From the NCBI GenBank assembly GCA_009741485.1, contig CM019218.1:30774898-30838897 (forward strand): a stretch of 64,000 bases of DNA, read 5' to 3'. Both the position numbers and the translations under genes were made by a program. Of this stretch, positions 13,367 through 25,922 are shown in pieces; positions within the stretch are counted from its first letter, which is position 1, and each line of letters begins with the position of its first letter. The notes under the pieces were generated by a model. The model was not told the DNA's origin, did not search any database, and worked only from the letters and a program-made list of their open reading frames with translations. This DNA comes from Malurus cyaneus samueli (taxonomy: Eukaryota > Chordata > Aves > Passeriformes > Maluridae).

Positions 13367-16300
13367 ATGAGAGAAGGTGTTTTGAAGAACCCAGGACAGG
13401 GAGAACAAATTAAAACCAGAGAAGTTTGCTCAATGTTACACAAGAAAAGCCTACTGTATTTTCTGGTTTTTATTTTTGTGACTGTAGAAATTCTCCTCAT
13501 TTTAAATTACAGAAAAGGGGCCAGGAGGCCAGAGCCAGTGTGCTTTGCCTCAGTGAACCAGCAGTAACCAAACAAGAAGACTGGCAATGAACCAGCCATG
13601 ATGAAGCTTAGGATCTGGACATTCAGAGCTCCAGCTGGATCAACAGCTGGCCCCTGTTTGTGATACGGGATGAACCCAAATCTCACAGCCACACACAGCT
13701 GAATTTGGGTCAGCTGGGAGTGGAATTCCGTACCAAATCACCAGGGGCTCCTTCCTCTCAAGGCAGTGACAATGTCTTGCTTTGGCCTTTTTTTACCCCC
13801 TCTCTCAAGGCTACAGAAAGCGGTGGAGCAGAATTCGGGGACTTTGCTTGCTGCATTCGTTTTCTAAATAGCACAACAGCCTGTCAGGAACATTCTGAAA
13901 CATTCGGGCTTGATTTTTATATTCCTCTTCCTCTAGCAAAGTACCTGCAAGTTTAGTACAAACAGTCAAGCACAGCTTGCAGCCAAGCTACAGACTCCAG
14001 TCTTGAACTACTGAGGTTTTGGATGATGTCAGTCTGGTCTCCTGAGGGCTGCTGCTGTCATCAGATAGTGGGGTTGATAAGGCACATGTTATGGTGAGGC
14101 GTGCTGTTGAGTTTAATCATGGTATGGTGCATGAAGCAGGGAAGAAAGCGGGGTGTTTCCTGGTACAGTACCCTGATAAGGCTCTCGCTGCTTCATAGGT
14201 ATTTCCACCACACTGTCCTCTCTGCTCAGCACGCTACAGCTCACTGACAGTCTGAAAGTACAAACAGTGCTAGGGTGCAAAAACCCAGTTCCTCCATCAA
14301 AAACACAAAAACATGTTTGTTTGGGACTTTTGGTTTCCTTTCCCAATCTCAATTTTACTCACTGGCTTTTTTTTTTTTTTTTTTTCTTTTTCTTTCTTCA
14401 AAATTTTATTTAATCTTTTGCAAAGTAGGACCCAAAACAGCTGTTGAAAGCTGGACAAAGTACAGTCAGTTTCTAGAGCAGGTTTTTTCCTTGTGTCCCA
14501 TTCCAGACTGCATTTGGGAAACACCTGAAATCCAGCACAGTCTGTGAGTTAGGGGCCCATGGCTGGATTTGAAAGCTCCAGCCCCACCAGCACTTGTTTC
14601 CACAGTGCTCAGATGCTCACTCCTGAATTGCAGTTTCTTTCTCTCTTCCTGGTTTACTTCATATTGAACATTTGGATTTGTTTTACTAGCAGAACAAATG
14701 ATAGCAGTTCAGGGACCAGTTCTGTGTGTCAGAGAGCACAGAAAAGGAGCTGGTACATTACCTGGAGCTGGACTGGATTTTACTTTTCTAGCATTCATGT
14801 TTCTTGCCCAGTTTTTGTTTTACTTAGATGAAGCAGAGGAACAGACTGGATCACTGATCATCTTTCATTGCCTCCTGTGGGAAAGGTCATGGCAGTGCTA
14901 ATCCCACCTGTGGGAGCACCAAGAATAGATGTGCAAAAATTTAAGTAATCCACATTTCTGCCAGCTCTGGCCTTTTCACGGTTAATCCCTATGTGCCAGG
15001 AAAAGGAGCATAATCTGTTCTTTTGAAATTCTAATTATATAAATTATCATCTTGAACCTCACTATCTACCAGTTTTACACACCACTGACTGAGGTAGAGT
15101 GCAGGTACCATTGCTGGAACAATGTCTACCTGATATTGCTGGCTGTCCAGCTCATCTCCTCCTTATGGGTATTTAGATTCATAGTTTCTGTTTCAGCAAC
15201 TAAAATAAGATTTTATTGGTTTGGGGTTTTTATTTGGATACACTATGCATCTTGTCTATCCTCTTTCCTTACCATACCGCAACTGGAAACCACATTCTTG
15301 CTGCTGAAATCTTAACACAGGTCAAGAATGATTCCTAAGACCAGCCAGCCTTCCTTCCAGCTTCCAGATGAGGCAGATGTTAAGAGATAAAGTTTTACTT
15401 GCAGTGTACCCAGAGGTGATCCAACATCCCTGAGTGAGGATCTTCACTGCTTTGCCAAGGAGCCTCCCTTCCAGGGCAGAACTTGATTCTAAAATGCTGG
15501 TGATGTGGTGGCCACTGGTGAGGGATGGTGGACAGTGGAAGTTGATTTAAGTAACTTGGCAGAGTTTTTCAGAAGGGTGAAGCAGCACATGGTGAGAGGC
15601 TTGCTGTGCTTTTCTGTACTGACCAACACCAGGCGAGCTGGCTGCTGATCCGATGGGGAGATGACCATTTGTGATGAACAAGGAGAGACTGTTTATTTTC
15701 CCAGTGCATGCTTGCCCCTTGGAAATGGGCTGATCAGGGAGGCCACAGGGCCAAACTCTACAGCTGAGCTTTTTTAAAGCCAGATAATTTTATGACCGTT
15801 GTTAAGCGCTGTAATTTATGTAAACCAAGATAACGATAAATGGAAACAAATCAACTCATGTTTCAAAGCTGATGTTCCCTGGGGATGGCAAATAATGTCT
15901 CTCCTTCAGGGAGGAAAACCAAAGGGCAGGAGTGTGGTTTCCTGAGAGCAGGGGAGCGGTCCCTGGTGCTCCAGCCTGGCACTGGGGTGACTGCCCAGGG
16001 ACCCTGGGTGCTGTGAAGCACAGTGCTGATATCAGGGATAGTTACTAGATATGATGTACACACACATTCTTATACGTGCAGCCCAGTGGGGATAAATTCT
16101 GAATAATCAGGCACCCACCACTGCCAGTGTGCGTGGGGGCAGCCAGGACACCCCACAGTCACGGGGCAGGATCCTGGTTGGCAGCACAATGCTGTGACAA
16201 GATGTCAGACTCTGATTCCCATTGTATTCCTAGCAGAACCAATATAATTTGACATAGGGCTTTTCCCCTGACCTCATCCCACATTAGGTTAAATTTGCTG

Positions 16301-16624
16301 CCTCAAGAACCAAAGGCAAGACAGCACTGCCAAGTGCAGAACCAGGCTGAAAACAAAAGTCCAGGTTGGGTCTAGGACATCCTGTATATTTAGCAGGCAC
16401 TGGAAGAGAAGTGTGAAAAGGTTTTGAAAATCATATTCCCTGGGAACAGGATGGAGAAGAGAAGAGCTTGAAGGAAAGCTGAAAGGTAAAACCCACATTC
16501 AGCATTCTGTGGGACTTCGTCTGGAAGGTGAGCTCCAGTCTTTGTTAATCAAAAGCAATAGGACACAAAGTTAGTGGCCACAAACCTCTGTAGGAGGCAT
16601 TCAGGATCAGTGCAGGGTTACACA

Positions 16625-16835
16625 GAGAGAGGTTAAAATTGCCTGAAACTCCCTGCCAAGGGAATGCTGTGCACACCTCGGTGCTGGAGACATTCAAGGC
16701 TATCAGTAGTCAACTCCCTCAGCCCGAGAGGTGGTTTGAGAATGAGATCAGTCCTGTCACAGTTAAAAGAGAAGGCCTGAGTGACTCACTAGAAGTCCCT
16801 GCCAACCTGGATGATACACTGATAACCCCACAGGC
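16625..16835 (+). mobile_element. CR1-type LINE, old 3' end fragment
   Basis: The segment follows the order of motifs in the 3' end of CR1-family LINEs: an 'ACTCCCTGCCAAGGGAA' block, 'GGAGACATTCAAGGC' about 45 bases later, and 'AGAAGTCCCTGCCAACCTGGATGAT' shortly before the end. These correspond to the family's '(G)AACTCCCTGCCAAGGGA', 'CTGGAGGTNTTCAAGG' and 'AGGTCCCTTCCAACCTGGATTATTCTRTGA' blocks. The copy is diverged and has lost the terminal 8-bp repeats, so it is old. Orientation is plus. (Quoted motifs are recalled family blocks, approximate.). Confidence 0.6.
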
Positions 16836-18560
16836 CAGGCCGCTGTACAGCTGTCCCTGTGGCTGTGGCCTCCCCCAGATGTCTGCCCTCAATTTCTTAC
16901 CAACTGCTTGCTTTTGAAACAAACTTTCACATGTTTTCAAAACATCTCCAGTTCTGTTTTCATCCACTGCAAGTGTTTTTTCTGGTTAGAAAAAAAAATG
17001 CTGGAAGAAAGAAAATATCTTGGTCAGCAGATTCAGTCAAGGAATCCAAAGCCCTCATTACCTAAACCTAAGGGGAAAATGATTCTCTGCAGCTCTTCCA
17101 GCTCTTTTGGCTGGGTATCCCAAAGAGGGAGTGAATTCGGTTTGTTCTCAGCTTTTCAATCTCATGATAAGTTTGTAAGTATAATAATGGTGGGGTTATT
17201 CGTAAACACATCACAGAAGATCTGAGTCTGAGAGAAAATTAACAGGGAACCTGTTTGCACGTTTTCACTGCTCCCCTTTCTCCAAGCAAAAGCGCACCTT
17301 TTACACTCTGCAGTGGGCCTTTAACAAAAGCTTTACTCTTGTGACTGTAACTTCTCAGTAAGCAGAACTTTGCTAGTGCTCAAAAGCAGCATCTCCAGAG
17401 CAGTGAAGCACAGTATATTCTCTCCACGTAGCTGTAATCAGGTAAATCACTAAAGTGATATTACTAAGACTACCCAAGAAATCTCTTTATAGCAAACACA
17501 GCAAGAGCTTTAAGAGCTTCATTGGCGTTTGTTCCATATTGCTTAATGTCTCCTTAGGGGCCGTGGCTACCATCCCAAACAACATTTCTATGGCTTGCGT
17601 GGCTACATCCTTTTCCTGTGAATCAACGTTGGCATCTGCTCATCCAGAGTATTCAGGAGAAATATTTGCTGTTGCCTGGAGACTAAAACAGGAGAAAAAG
17701 TATCAGGAGTCCTGAATTATTTTTGCAGCTCTTTCTGTGATTGTCTGGCAGTGGCAGAGTATCTCCTTTACCTGGAAGCTGTAGCTCTAGCAGAGTTTAA
17801 AAACCTGTGGAATAGGTACAATGATATTTGCCAAGTGCCCAAAATACCTGTAAATCCCAGGCCCGTGTGTGAAAGGCATCATGTAGAAATTACAAAACAC
17901 ATCTACATAGGCCAAGCAGACTCCATCTGTCCTCGTCAGCACGGTCATTGCTCGCACTTTCTGCCCTCCCTGGGAGGGAGATAAACCCTGCGGGGAGAGC
18001 AGGACGGCGCTCACAAACACCGGAGCGCTCGTTCGCTGAGCGGAGGCGCTGCAAACACACCGTACCCAGGGTGTGCCGGGACCTTAAATACACACAGAAA
18101 TGCTGAACCCTGCGATGTTTCCACCGACTCCACTCGTTAAAACTTTTCACATCCCACCAGCAACCTCTCACATGTGTGGAGGATGAGAAAACTTCCTTCC
18201 ACCCAGAGGTGTAAGAAAACTGTTTGACTGGAGCCGGCAGTCACGTGCTCCACAACAGCCTTACAACCCGCAGGATCCTGGATGGAAAAATTTCACTTCC
18301 ATGTGTTGACTAAGTTAATGTGGTGGGGATAGTGGGCGGACATAAAACGAAACTATGAAAAGAGATTAATTTGCAGCTGGAGCCCAGGCAAGGAGAACTC
18401 CAGTCCTCTGTTTGCTCAGAAAACGGCGGCTATTACCAAAACCCAGTCAAAACGAAGAGCTTAAGGCAGTGGTAATAAAAAAAAAATAAAATAAAAAAAT
18501 AAAAAAAAATCAAAACCTGGGGGGAAAAAAAGCAGCAAAAGTTAAACAAAGCCTCTCTGG
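16836..18560. other. Intergenic DNA, nothing recognised
   Basis: No exon, RNA gene or repeat recognised. Open frames are short and carry no family resemblance. Confidence 0.5.
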
Positions 18561-18579
18561 AAATTAACATGTGGAATTC

Positions 18580-18701
18580 AAAACATTTGCAGTATAATAA
18601 ACCCAGGCGAGCCCATAAAGCTGCACCAGCCAAAAGGAGCTCTGTTCTGCCTACGAGGAAACCCGAAGCGGCGTCACGCCTGGCAGCAGCCGCCGCAGCC
18701 C
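18580..18701 (+). repeat. Source of a 122-bp inverted copy at 28,429-28,550
   Basis: This segment is found again in reverse complement, essentially base for base, at 28,429-28,550. Here it is continuous with its GC-rich surroundings and looks like the native position. The other copy sits inside indel-rich sequence and is absent from the clean version of that region (about 52.1-52.2 kb). No terminal repeats or target duplications mark it as a transposon. Confidence 0.85.
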
Positions 18702-18860
18702 CGCTTCCTCCGCCCCAGTGCCGAGCCGCCTCGCTCGCTGCCCTGGGCTATGTTTAACGCGGCGTCTGTTTCCACTCTAACCCCTTCAGTTTGGAGGAGG
18801 AGGATATAAATCAGCTGCGGAGCTGCCCACAGGGCTTAGTCACAGCAGGTATTGGTTTAG
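18640..18860 (+). promoter_or_regulatory. GC-rich patch with TATA box, possible promoter
   Basis: A CpG-containing patch (about 18,655-18,765) stands out from AT-rich flanks. It is followed by a purine-rich stretch, a TATAAA at 18,805-18,810 and, about 40 bases downstream, a CAGCAG|GTATTG splice-donor-like site at 18,848/18,849. This is the arrangement expected for a plus-strand promoter with a short first exon, for example of a non-coding RNA convergent with ZFP36L1. No downstream exon can be identified, so this stays a guess; transcript data would be needed. Confidence 0.3.
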
Positions 18861-18864
18861 GGTA

Positions 18865-21800
18865 TCTTAGAGGAACTTTTTCTTTTTTTTTGGAAGTATT
18901 CTAGGGAATAAGCATCGGCTTTGTGAGGAACAGGGTTGCTGAATGGACCAAAGAGTCTCCAAATAAAGGACATTTTACATCACCAGGCAGAATCATCTTC
19001 TAACATCTTGGGCTGAACTCAGCCTTGAGGACAAGAGCTTTGCTGCGAGTTCCCAGCAGATGCCTGAAGTGTCCCCACCGAGCCAGTCTCACCATCTGCC
19101 CCAGCGTTCCCAGCCCAAGAGACACTCTACGACTCTTGTTGTCACCCCTTTCCTCCCAGCTAACTCTTTCCTAACACCCGTTTTGCAGCTTTCCTCTCGT
19201 TGGCCGGCTCATACACCCCAAACTGCTTCTGCTATGGGTTCCTTCTGACCCCTCTTCCATGATGCCCAGGTAAGGAAGGCAGAGTTCTTCACTATTATTT
19301 TTTTGTCCTATTTTCACTTCACTCACCACACTTGTGCTTGTTGCCAGAGCGCCTTTTCACTCAGCACATGCCCTGTGTGCAGCAGAGCTGCCTCACCAGC
19401 CCTCACATCTGATGTTTGCCTGCTGTTACATAGGGAATGAGCAGCCTCCCTGAAGCACAAGCCTGTCTCGCTCCCAGGCAGGTACTGAGCTGCATTTTTG
19501 TGTCAGTGCTGCCCCTGGATGTGCCTTCAGCCTCCAGCCCCCACAACACCCCCAGCACTGAAGTCAGGAGCCTCTTGGTTCCCACACTGACCACAGCACC
19601 TTCTCCCAAAGCCTCCTTCTCCAGACTCAAGCACATGCTAGCTTTCCCCAACACAGACCACACAAATTGCAACAATTAGCAAGTGTAAAGGGCAAGCTGT
19701 GGTTTTTGCCTGCATTACTGCACCTTAATAGTCATTCATATCCTTGGGCATGGTCATCAGAGAGTACCCAGCAGGCTACATTATCCAGACCTTCCCCTCA
19801 ATGTGATGCTCCCAAGCCCCACTGGAGACACCCAGTTTCTTAGCCTTTATGCACTTGACCACCATTAGTCCTCAGGCTGTAGACAGCATGGTTTCTTTCT
19901 CACCCATGCCATCCCCATGCCATCCCCATGCTGTGTGGACTCAGTCTCCAGTTCTTGACCTCTAACAGTGACCCCATCATTTCCTGTTCCCTGCAATCTC
20001 CCCTCAGCTGTGCAAAGGCCTGGCAGAGCCCATTCTTCCCTGGGTGATTTGCAGCAGCAGCCCGAAGTGCCATCCACAGAGCATTGTCCTGCATTGTACT
20101 GCACAGGAACTGAACATCTGAGCCAGCTTTTAACAAACCTCAGCAGTCTTTCTTCTCCAAATTCTTTCCTACTCTGCCTCCCTGTTTTGTGACTATACTG
20201 ATGAGACAAACTCTGTCAGGACCAGGAACTTGAAGCATTTCAGGGTTCTTTTTAAATGGTATGTTTTGTCACTTGCAAGTTGGCACACAACGTCTATGTA
20301 CAAGTGATATTAAACAAAGTTATTATTGGCCAAAGCTGAACAGTTAAATTCCCAACTGCCTTTAAAAACAAAACCAACAGCAACAGCAAAGAAACCCTAT
20401 TTGACTTTTCAGCCCTCACCTGTGAGTTTGGGAAATGAGATGGCCCCTGCTTCTACAGGCCCTAATTGCAGAACTGAAGGTGTTTTGGTACAAAAGCCAC
20501 GGGCAGCCCATAGCAAAGAAGTGAGTGATCAATAGTGTCTCTGGGACACGTACAGCTGTTGTAGGAACTAGGAAGGAGGGAGGCAGGTACCAGGGTGGGA
20601 TCTGAGCCACCTGGAGCTCTGCAGATCAAAGCCATCGCACTGTTCTGTACCAAGAGGCAACCGGCAGAGACAGCCATACACACTGGCTCTAATTTCCAAG
20701 ATATGTTGAGGGTGGATAGCAATGGACTCATCTGACTTCCAAGCACTCCAGATGCAGCTATGCCAGTGCACAGGCCAGCCCTGTTTTATGAGCACTCTGA
20801 AAGTCCCATGCACTAAATCAATGAGCCAGAGTGAAGGAGTCCTCGAGCCAAAGGAAGGTCTGTCTCAGAACTATCATGTCAGGAAAGGTTATTTATACTT
20901 TTCTGAGCCAGGCCATTACCAGCCCTGGTAGGTTCACCTAAACAACCATTAGGTGAACTTGCTGACCCAGTGAGAAAGAGCATGGACAACAATTTATCCA
21001 TGGTAAATGCAAGGAAGGAGAAGTCTCTCCAGAGTATCTGCTGCCACATACCAAAGCTGCAATGAATCCTAATGGTATCAGATCAGGTAAATCCTTTCAT
21101 TGCTGGAGGCTCTTGCATCCTGTTTTGCTTTTCTCTATTCCCCGCATGAACCAGCTCAAGGTTAGTTGCAAAAAGCAAAACACAGCATGACAGAGCACAT
21201 ATCATTAATAAATTCACAGGAGAAAAACATGCTGGTTTCCCGGAATCAGTGCACTCGAAGGACAAGGGAAGTACCCAAGTACCATGAGTAAAGACCTACT
21301 TTTAGCACAGCTTCCTGGTTATCACACTGATAGCATTGTGCAACTGATACAGCTATTTTCTTCATCAATTATTAACTGGTCAAAGACTATTTGTTTGAAG
21401 AGCTGCACAGAAAGTCTAGAAAGGAAGCAAGCAGTTTCAAGCTCCATGTGTGTGCCCTGCAATAGGCTTGGGATCCTCTCCAGATCAGATACGTCTCACT
21501 CTTCACGGGCCGACGGCTTTGGTTCCCAGCAGCGGAGGAGGCACGCCTGGGCACTTGCTGCAACTGGGCATGAGTTTCCCAGGCAGAACCCACCCCTGAC
21601 ATGGGGCTCATTGCCTTTATGCCCAGGAGCAAGGCTGTAGTCAACAGTACTGCTCAAGGCCAGCAGTCCTGGAGCTGTGCCTGAAGCTCTTCTCTCAGGG
21701 ATCAGCATGCAGACCACACCACATGCTAGTTTACACCATGATCTGCCAAGCAAACTCCCCATGTAGTTTTTGCCGTGTTCAAGGGAAGCAGCTTCCCTCA

Positions 21801-22620
21801 GCCACACTCTTCATCCTCCACCTTTCCTCCACCCAGCTCACCTTAGCGCCAGACCACACAAGTGTGTTGCATAAAGCCAGCAGCAGAGAAGGTACACCGG
21901 TGTAAGCCTTGAGGTATCCCGCAGCTTTTGTTTGGCAGGAACTTTTCCAACATGAATTAGGAAATCTCTCCTGAACAGAGGCATGTTACGACAGCTGAAG
22001 GATTGCTGGTTCGGCAGCAACATTTGAGCCTCAATTTGGAAGAAAAATCTTGCTCCATAGGAGAGCTCAAAGGTGAAAACACAAGACTTAACACCATGAG
22101 CAGCCGGCAAGGATGTGTTCCTAAACAAAACCAACAGTCCAAGAAGTTTCTGGGACTGCTGATGCTTTAAGAGGTACAAGGCCTAAACGCGATAGCAGAG
22201 TGATGTGTGTGTATGCACTGAGACCACACTGGGGGTTCACATTCCTCTCACTTTAGCCTCATTCAAAACGCACGAGCTCTCCTTTATGGGGACAGAGCTA
22301 TGCAAGGACACACAAGGCACACAAGCAATGAAAGCCAATCCCAGGTTTAAGCCATGCTGATCAGAAAGAGCTTGTAACAGACTGAGCATCTCAAGCACTC
22401 TGTAAGAGACAGAAAAGGTTAGAGGCCATCAGGGTAGGGCACATCAGGTATTTGCTGCCGCTGACCTGCTCCCAAGCACTTGCAGGGCTGACCCACTGAA
22501 TCCGTGAGGAATGATGGAGGGATGAACATTGTGGGCAGCTCAAGGGTCAAGAGCGTCTGCATTTGGGGGCTTGTCTAAAACCAGCCCCCCAATTTTTGCA
22601 AGTAAAACCAGCTCCACTGT
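18865..22620. other. Intergenic DNA downstream of ZFP36L1
   Basis: No gene is supported. Open frames are short and unlike known proteins. A short tandem of a CATGCCATCCC unit occurs near 19,905-19,935. The right end abuts the polyadenylation region of ZFP36L1. Confidence 0.5.
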
Positions 22621-22624
22621 TAGT

Positions 22625-24194
22625 TTCTTGAAAAAACTTGGGGTTTATTGATTTAAACTGCAAACAGTCATTACAAAAGAGATTCTCTTTTAAATAAACT
22701 CACACAAAGAGGAAGAAAAAGCAGTGTAGCGAACAGTAACGGGGAAAAAAAATTACATTCATTATTCTCTTTGTGCCAGTCCCATTCACCTTGGCAAGGA
22801 AAACTCCAAACTTGGAATACAGAAATGCAAAGACAAACTGTATTTGGAATGTCTTCAGATAGGCACTTTGAGCCCGAGGCTTTTCTCCTTGAAGAATCTA
22901 TACATTAAGAGGAAGAAAAAGGTCTTCCTTCCGCGTTGTCTCTCAACAGAGCTCAGGTATGTACATTCTAAAGCCCAGGTAGGCAAGACCTGGGAGAGGG
23001 GAAGAGAAGGAGAAGAGAAAAGGCAAAGATGCACAACAACTCCATTTGCAGTCCAACACAAAAAAAAGGGGGAGGGAATTCTAAAATAAATAATCCAAAC
23101 ACAGTTTTTGCATTTTTTTTAAATTAATTTTTCATTTTTTAAAATAAAATAACCAAAAAAAGTGTAAAGTTACAAAAAATGTCATTGTAGTATAATATAT
23201 TAAACTGTGGGGAAAAAAGGAAAAAAGACACTTCACAATCTTAAGATTAATATGGAAGATCATAATTTAAACATAAAAGAATATATTCTATGGATTCATC
23301 ATCCCGATAAATATGAACAAAATTAAAAAGCAAAGGTTTCGGCAATAAATACGTTTTGATAAGTTAAATAAGCTTTTTATATTGTTGTGCAGTGACAAGC
23401 AAAATTTGCTCTCCAATTTCTGAAAAGTTATACAAAATTAAAAACCCAGAAAAAAATAATAAAGAGCTTGGCGTGAGTGCTCTAAGATAGGTCTAAAGTA
23501 CTCTAGAGCAAAACCATTAAAGCTATGTCTACTGGAACTTTGTTTACACGAACCTGTGTGTGTGGAATGACTTCTGTTGGCCCCACCCCTCCATTTCTTT
23601 ATTTGCTTTAAGATGTCACATGTATACACGGGGAACTTTTAGCACCAAAATCAAGTCTCTCATAGTCCATCTGTTTTTTACTTTTTTTTTGTTTCTTCCT
23701 CCCAGTCGAAGTCCCACTCATGTTACAATCTTTGTCCATTCTCAGCTTTTCTTCCCGCAGACCTGAGTGGATCCAGGCAAGATTTAGTCTTTTAAGGGGA
23801 GGGGAGAAAGAGGACTGGATGTTAACACTTGCCCACATGCCTGCAGCCTAGCAGAGACTGGCCAGTCGGGAAGGGACTGGGACAGGGCGATGCAGTACAT
23901 GGCCAGTGGAGGGAGCTGGATTTGGACATTTCCTGCACATCTGGAAGTGCACAGAGCTGCTGGTGCCCTCTGCAGCTGGAGAGGTAATACAGTCACAGTG
24001 AAAGTGTTAAAAGGCACTAATTTTGTAAACGTTATTGCTTCTCATCGTAATTTTGGCACTTAAGGTTTAAGCCAGTAGGTATTAGGCAGGCAGGTGGACA
24101 TGTTAACATCCAGCTTGGACTACTGGGGACAAGGCAGGGGGAGTTGAGCTTAACATTGTAATAGAGGTGGGGAGGGGCAAGAGGAAACCCCAGT
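22625..24194 (-). other. ZFP36L1: ZFP36L1 3' untranslated region with AU-rich elements
   Basis: The stretch after the ZFP36L1 stop codon is AT-rich and lacks coding frames. On the transcribed strand an AATAAA hexamer (plus-strand TTTATT at 22,644-22,649) lies about 1.55 kb past the stop, close to the 3'UTR length known for the mammalian gene. A perfect UUAUUUAUU nonamer lies at 23,085-23,093 and a UAUUUAUU at 23,344-23,351, within a very AU-rich block (about 23,080-23,460). UAUUUAU is the binding site of the protein's own tandem fingers, so feedback control of its own mRNA is likely. The exact cleavage site is inferred. Confidence 0.75.
23085..23093 (-). promoter_or_regulatory. AU-rich nonamer UUAUUUAUU in ZFP36L1 3'UTR
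   Basis: A perfect TTATTTATT on the transcribed strand. This is the high-affinity target of TTP/ZFP36-family tandem CCCH fingers, placed in the 3'UTR of a family member; a second UAUUUAU core is at 23,344-23,351. Negative autoregulation is the natural reading. Confidence 0.7.
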
Positions 24195-25922
24195 TTAGTC
24201 GTCGGAGATGGAGAGTCTGCTGAAGATGGGAAGACGTCTTGAGGTGTCCAGGATAGGAGAATCTGAGCCGCTGTGGCTGCTGCTGGAGCTGCTCAGATAG
24301 CCCTCCTGGTCAGAGAGGGAGTCCTGAGGACTGGGTGGCGAGTCAAACATGTTGGGGGACTCGGACATGGGCCTGAACAAGAAGGTGGTGGGGGAGCTCC
24401 CACTGGGCACCTGCACCCCCATGCTGGGGGCAAAGAGACTGACCAGCTCCTGGCTGGAGAAGGTGAAAGGGTTGCTGGCGCAGTCAGGCAAGGTGGGGGA
24501 GCCCAGCAGGTCGTCAGCGCTCAGCATGGGTGGCGGGGTGATGGAAGTGGGGCTGTCCAGCAGCCCGCTGGCAGCAGTGCTGGGGAAGCCGGCGAAGCTG
24601 AAGCTGTGCTGCAGGCGGGGTCTGTCGGTGACGGCGGGCTCCCGGCTCCCCGCCACGGCGCGGCGCTCCTCCGCGTTGTGGATGAAGTGGCAGCGCGGCC
24701 CGTAGGGACAGAAGCCGATAGTGTGGAAAGTGCGGCACAGCTCGGTCTTGTACTTGGGGTGGCGAGTGAGGCTCCGCAGCTCGTGGATACCGTGGGCGAA
24801 CTGGCACTTGTCACCGTACTTGCAGGCGCCGTTCTCCTCGAAGGGGCGGCACAGCTCCGTCTTGTAGCGGCTGGAGTTGACCTGTCCCCCGGGCTGCTTT
24901 TGCTGCAGCAGGCGCTCGCCACCCTCCGAGAAGGAGCGGTCCCGGAAGCGGCTTTCCCGGGGGCCGAGCATGGGTGCGGGCTCCCCTTTCAGGCTGCTGA
25001 GGATCTGGTTCTGGTGAAATTTGGAGTTGGGCAGGGTGACAGAGTGCCTCCTAGGGAAACCCCCGCCCGCCGGGGTGCCCACCGCCTTCCTGTCCAGCAG
25101 GCAACCGCTGACACTCGAAGGGCTGTAACTCAACATCTTGTTGCTCTGCGGGGAGAAAGTAGGGGCCGGTCACGTCACTGGTACTGCCACCACCTCCTCC
25201 GGCGTCCCCACGCAGTCCCGGGAGCGCGGCGCGCACCCCACCGCCTCCCGCGGCCCGAGGAGCGGGACGGCCGCCCTGTCCCGACGCCCCTCCGGCAGCC
25301 AGTGCGCGGCCCCTCCACCGCCCGCCGAGGGCCCCCGGGGCGCGGAGCGGTCGCGGAGCCGGCCGGTCCCGGGCGCGGGGGGGCGTGGCTGCGCCCGGAG
25401 CTCGCGCGGCGGGAGCGCTTCCCGGGGCCGGCGCGCGCGGGAGGCAGCGCGCGGCGGCGCCCGCCCAACGCTCCCGCCCGCCGCGCTCCCGGCGAGGGGC
25501 GGCCGAGCCCCAAGGAGCGAGCCCGCCCGGCCCCGCGCAGCGCCGCCGCGGCCCGCCGCGCCGTGCCGGGCGTGTTGCAGCGCGACGGCCCCGGGGACGG
25601 AGATCCGACCCCCACTCGGCGCGCGGCGAGCCCGCCGGGAGCGCGGGGCGGTCCCCCCCACCCCCTCCTCCGAGCGGCCGGGCGGGAGCGCGGCGGGGAG
25701 CACCCTGCACCCGAACGGGTGGCCGCGCTCGGTTCGCCCTGCGCCCTCCGGTCTCGGCGTGAATTGCTCACAACAGAAATGCGGGGGGGGGGGGGGGCCC
25801 GAACACGAACCCAAGACGCTGAAAAGCCCCGAAGTTGGTGGCGCAGCCCCCGCCGGCGCCCTTACCTTGCATAAAACTTCGCTCAAGTCGAAGATGGTGG
25901 GCGACACCAGGGCTGCGGACAT
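24195..25922 (-). CDS. ZFP36L1: ZFP36L1 mRNA decay activator (two coding exons)
   Basis: Coding exon 1 is 25,866-25,922 (19 codons, ATG at 25,922, GTAAG donor). Exon 2 is 25,145-24,195 (CGCAG acceptor, TAA stop). The intron is 720 bp in phase 0, giving 335 residues against 338 in human. Tandem CCCH (C-x8-C-x5-C-x3-H) fingers have ligands C118, C127, C133, H137 and C156, C165, C171, H175, each preceded by a YKTEL motif. The protein binds UAUUUAU elements and recruits CCR4-NOT to deadenylate and degrade mRNAs. S54 (RRHSVTLP) and S92 (RSFSEGG), the kinase sites that attract 14-3-3, are kept at the human positions. The C-terminus RLSISDD is the conserved CNOT1-binding tail. N-terminal residues ([19 protein letters not shown]) differ slightly from mammals. 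The long plus-strand frames across this locus are GC-driven shadows. Confidence 0.97.

Larger units (their letters stand above)
1..16600. other. Intergenic DNA, no supported gene
   Basis: I found no exon chain, RNA gene or long conserved-looking reading frame here. Open frames on both strands are short and overlap each other, and the longest (about 232 codons, minus, near 10.2-10.9 kb) lies in a locally GC-rich patch and resembles no family I know. The stretch holds a 20-N gap near 1.25 kb, homopolymer runs (T-rich at about 9.06-9.11, 11.88-11.90 and 14.37-14.39 kb) and two full palindromic TGACGTCA sites at 3,580 and 13,359. If the synteny known from other amniotes holds, this is the ZFP36L1-RAD51B interval, which is gene-poor. 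That placement is inference. Confidence 0.55.

Noticed and set aside
24273..25874. 533-codon open frame on the plus strand across ZFP36L1
   Set aside because: It is antisense to the well-supported ZFP36L1 exon 2 and CpG-rich intron. Long stop-free antisense frames are expected in such GC-rich sequence, and the translation is low-complexity Arg/Ala/Pro/Gly.
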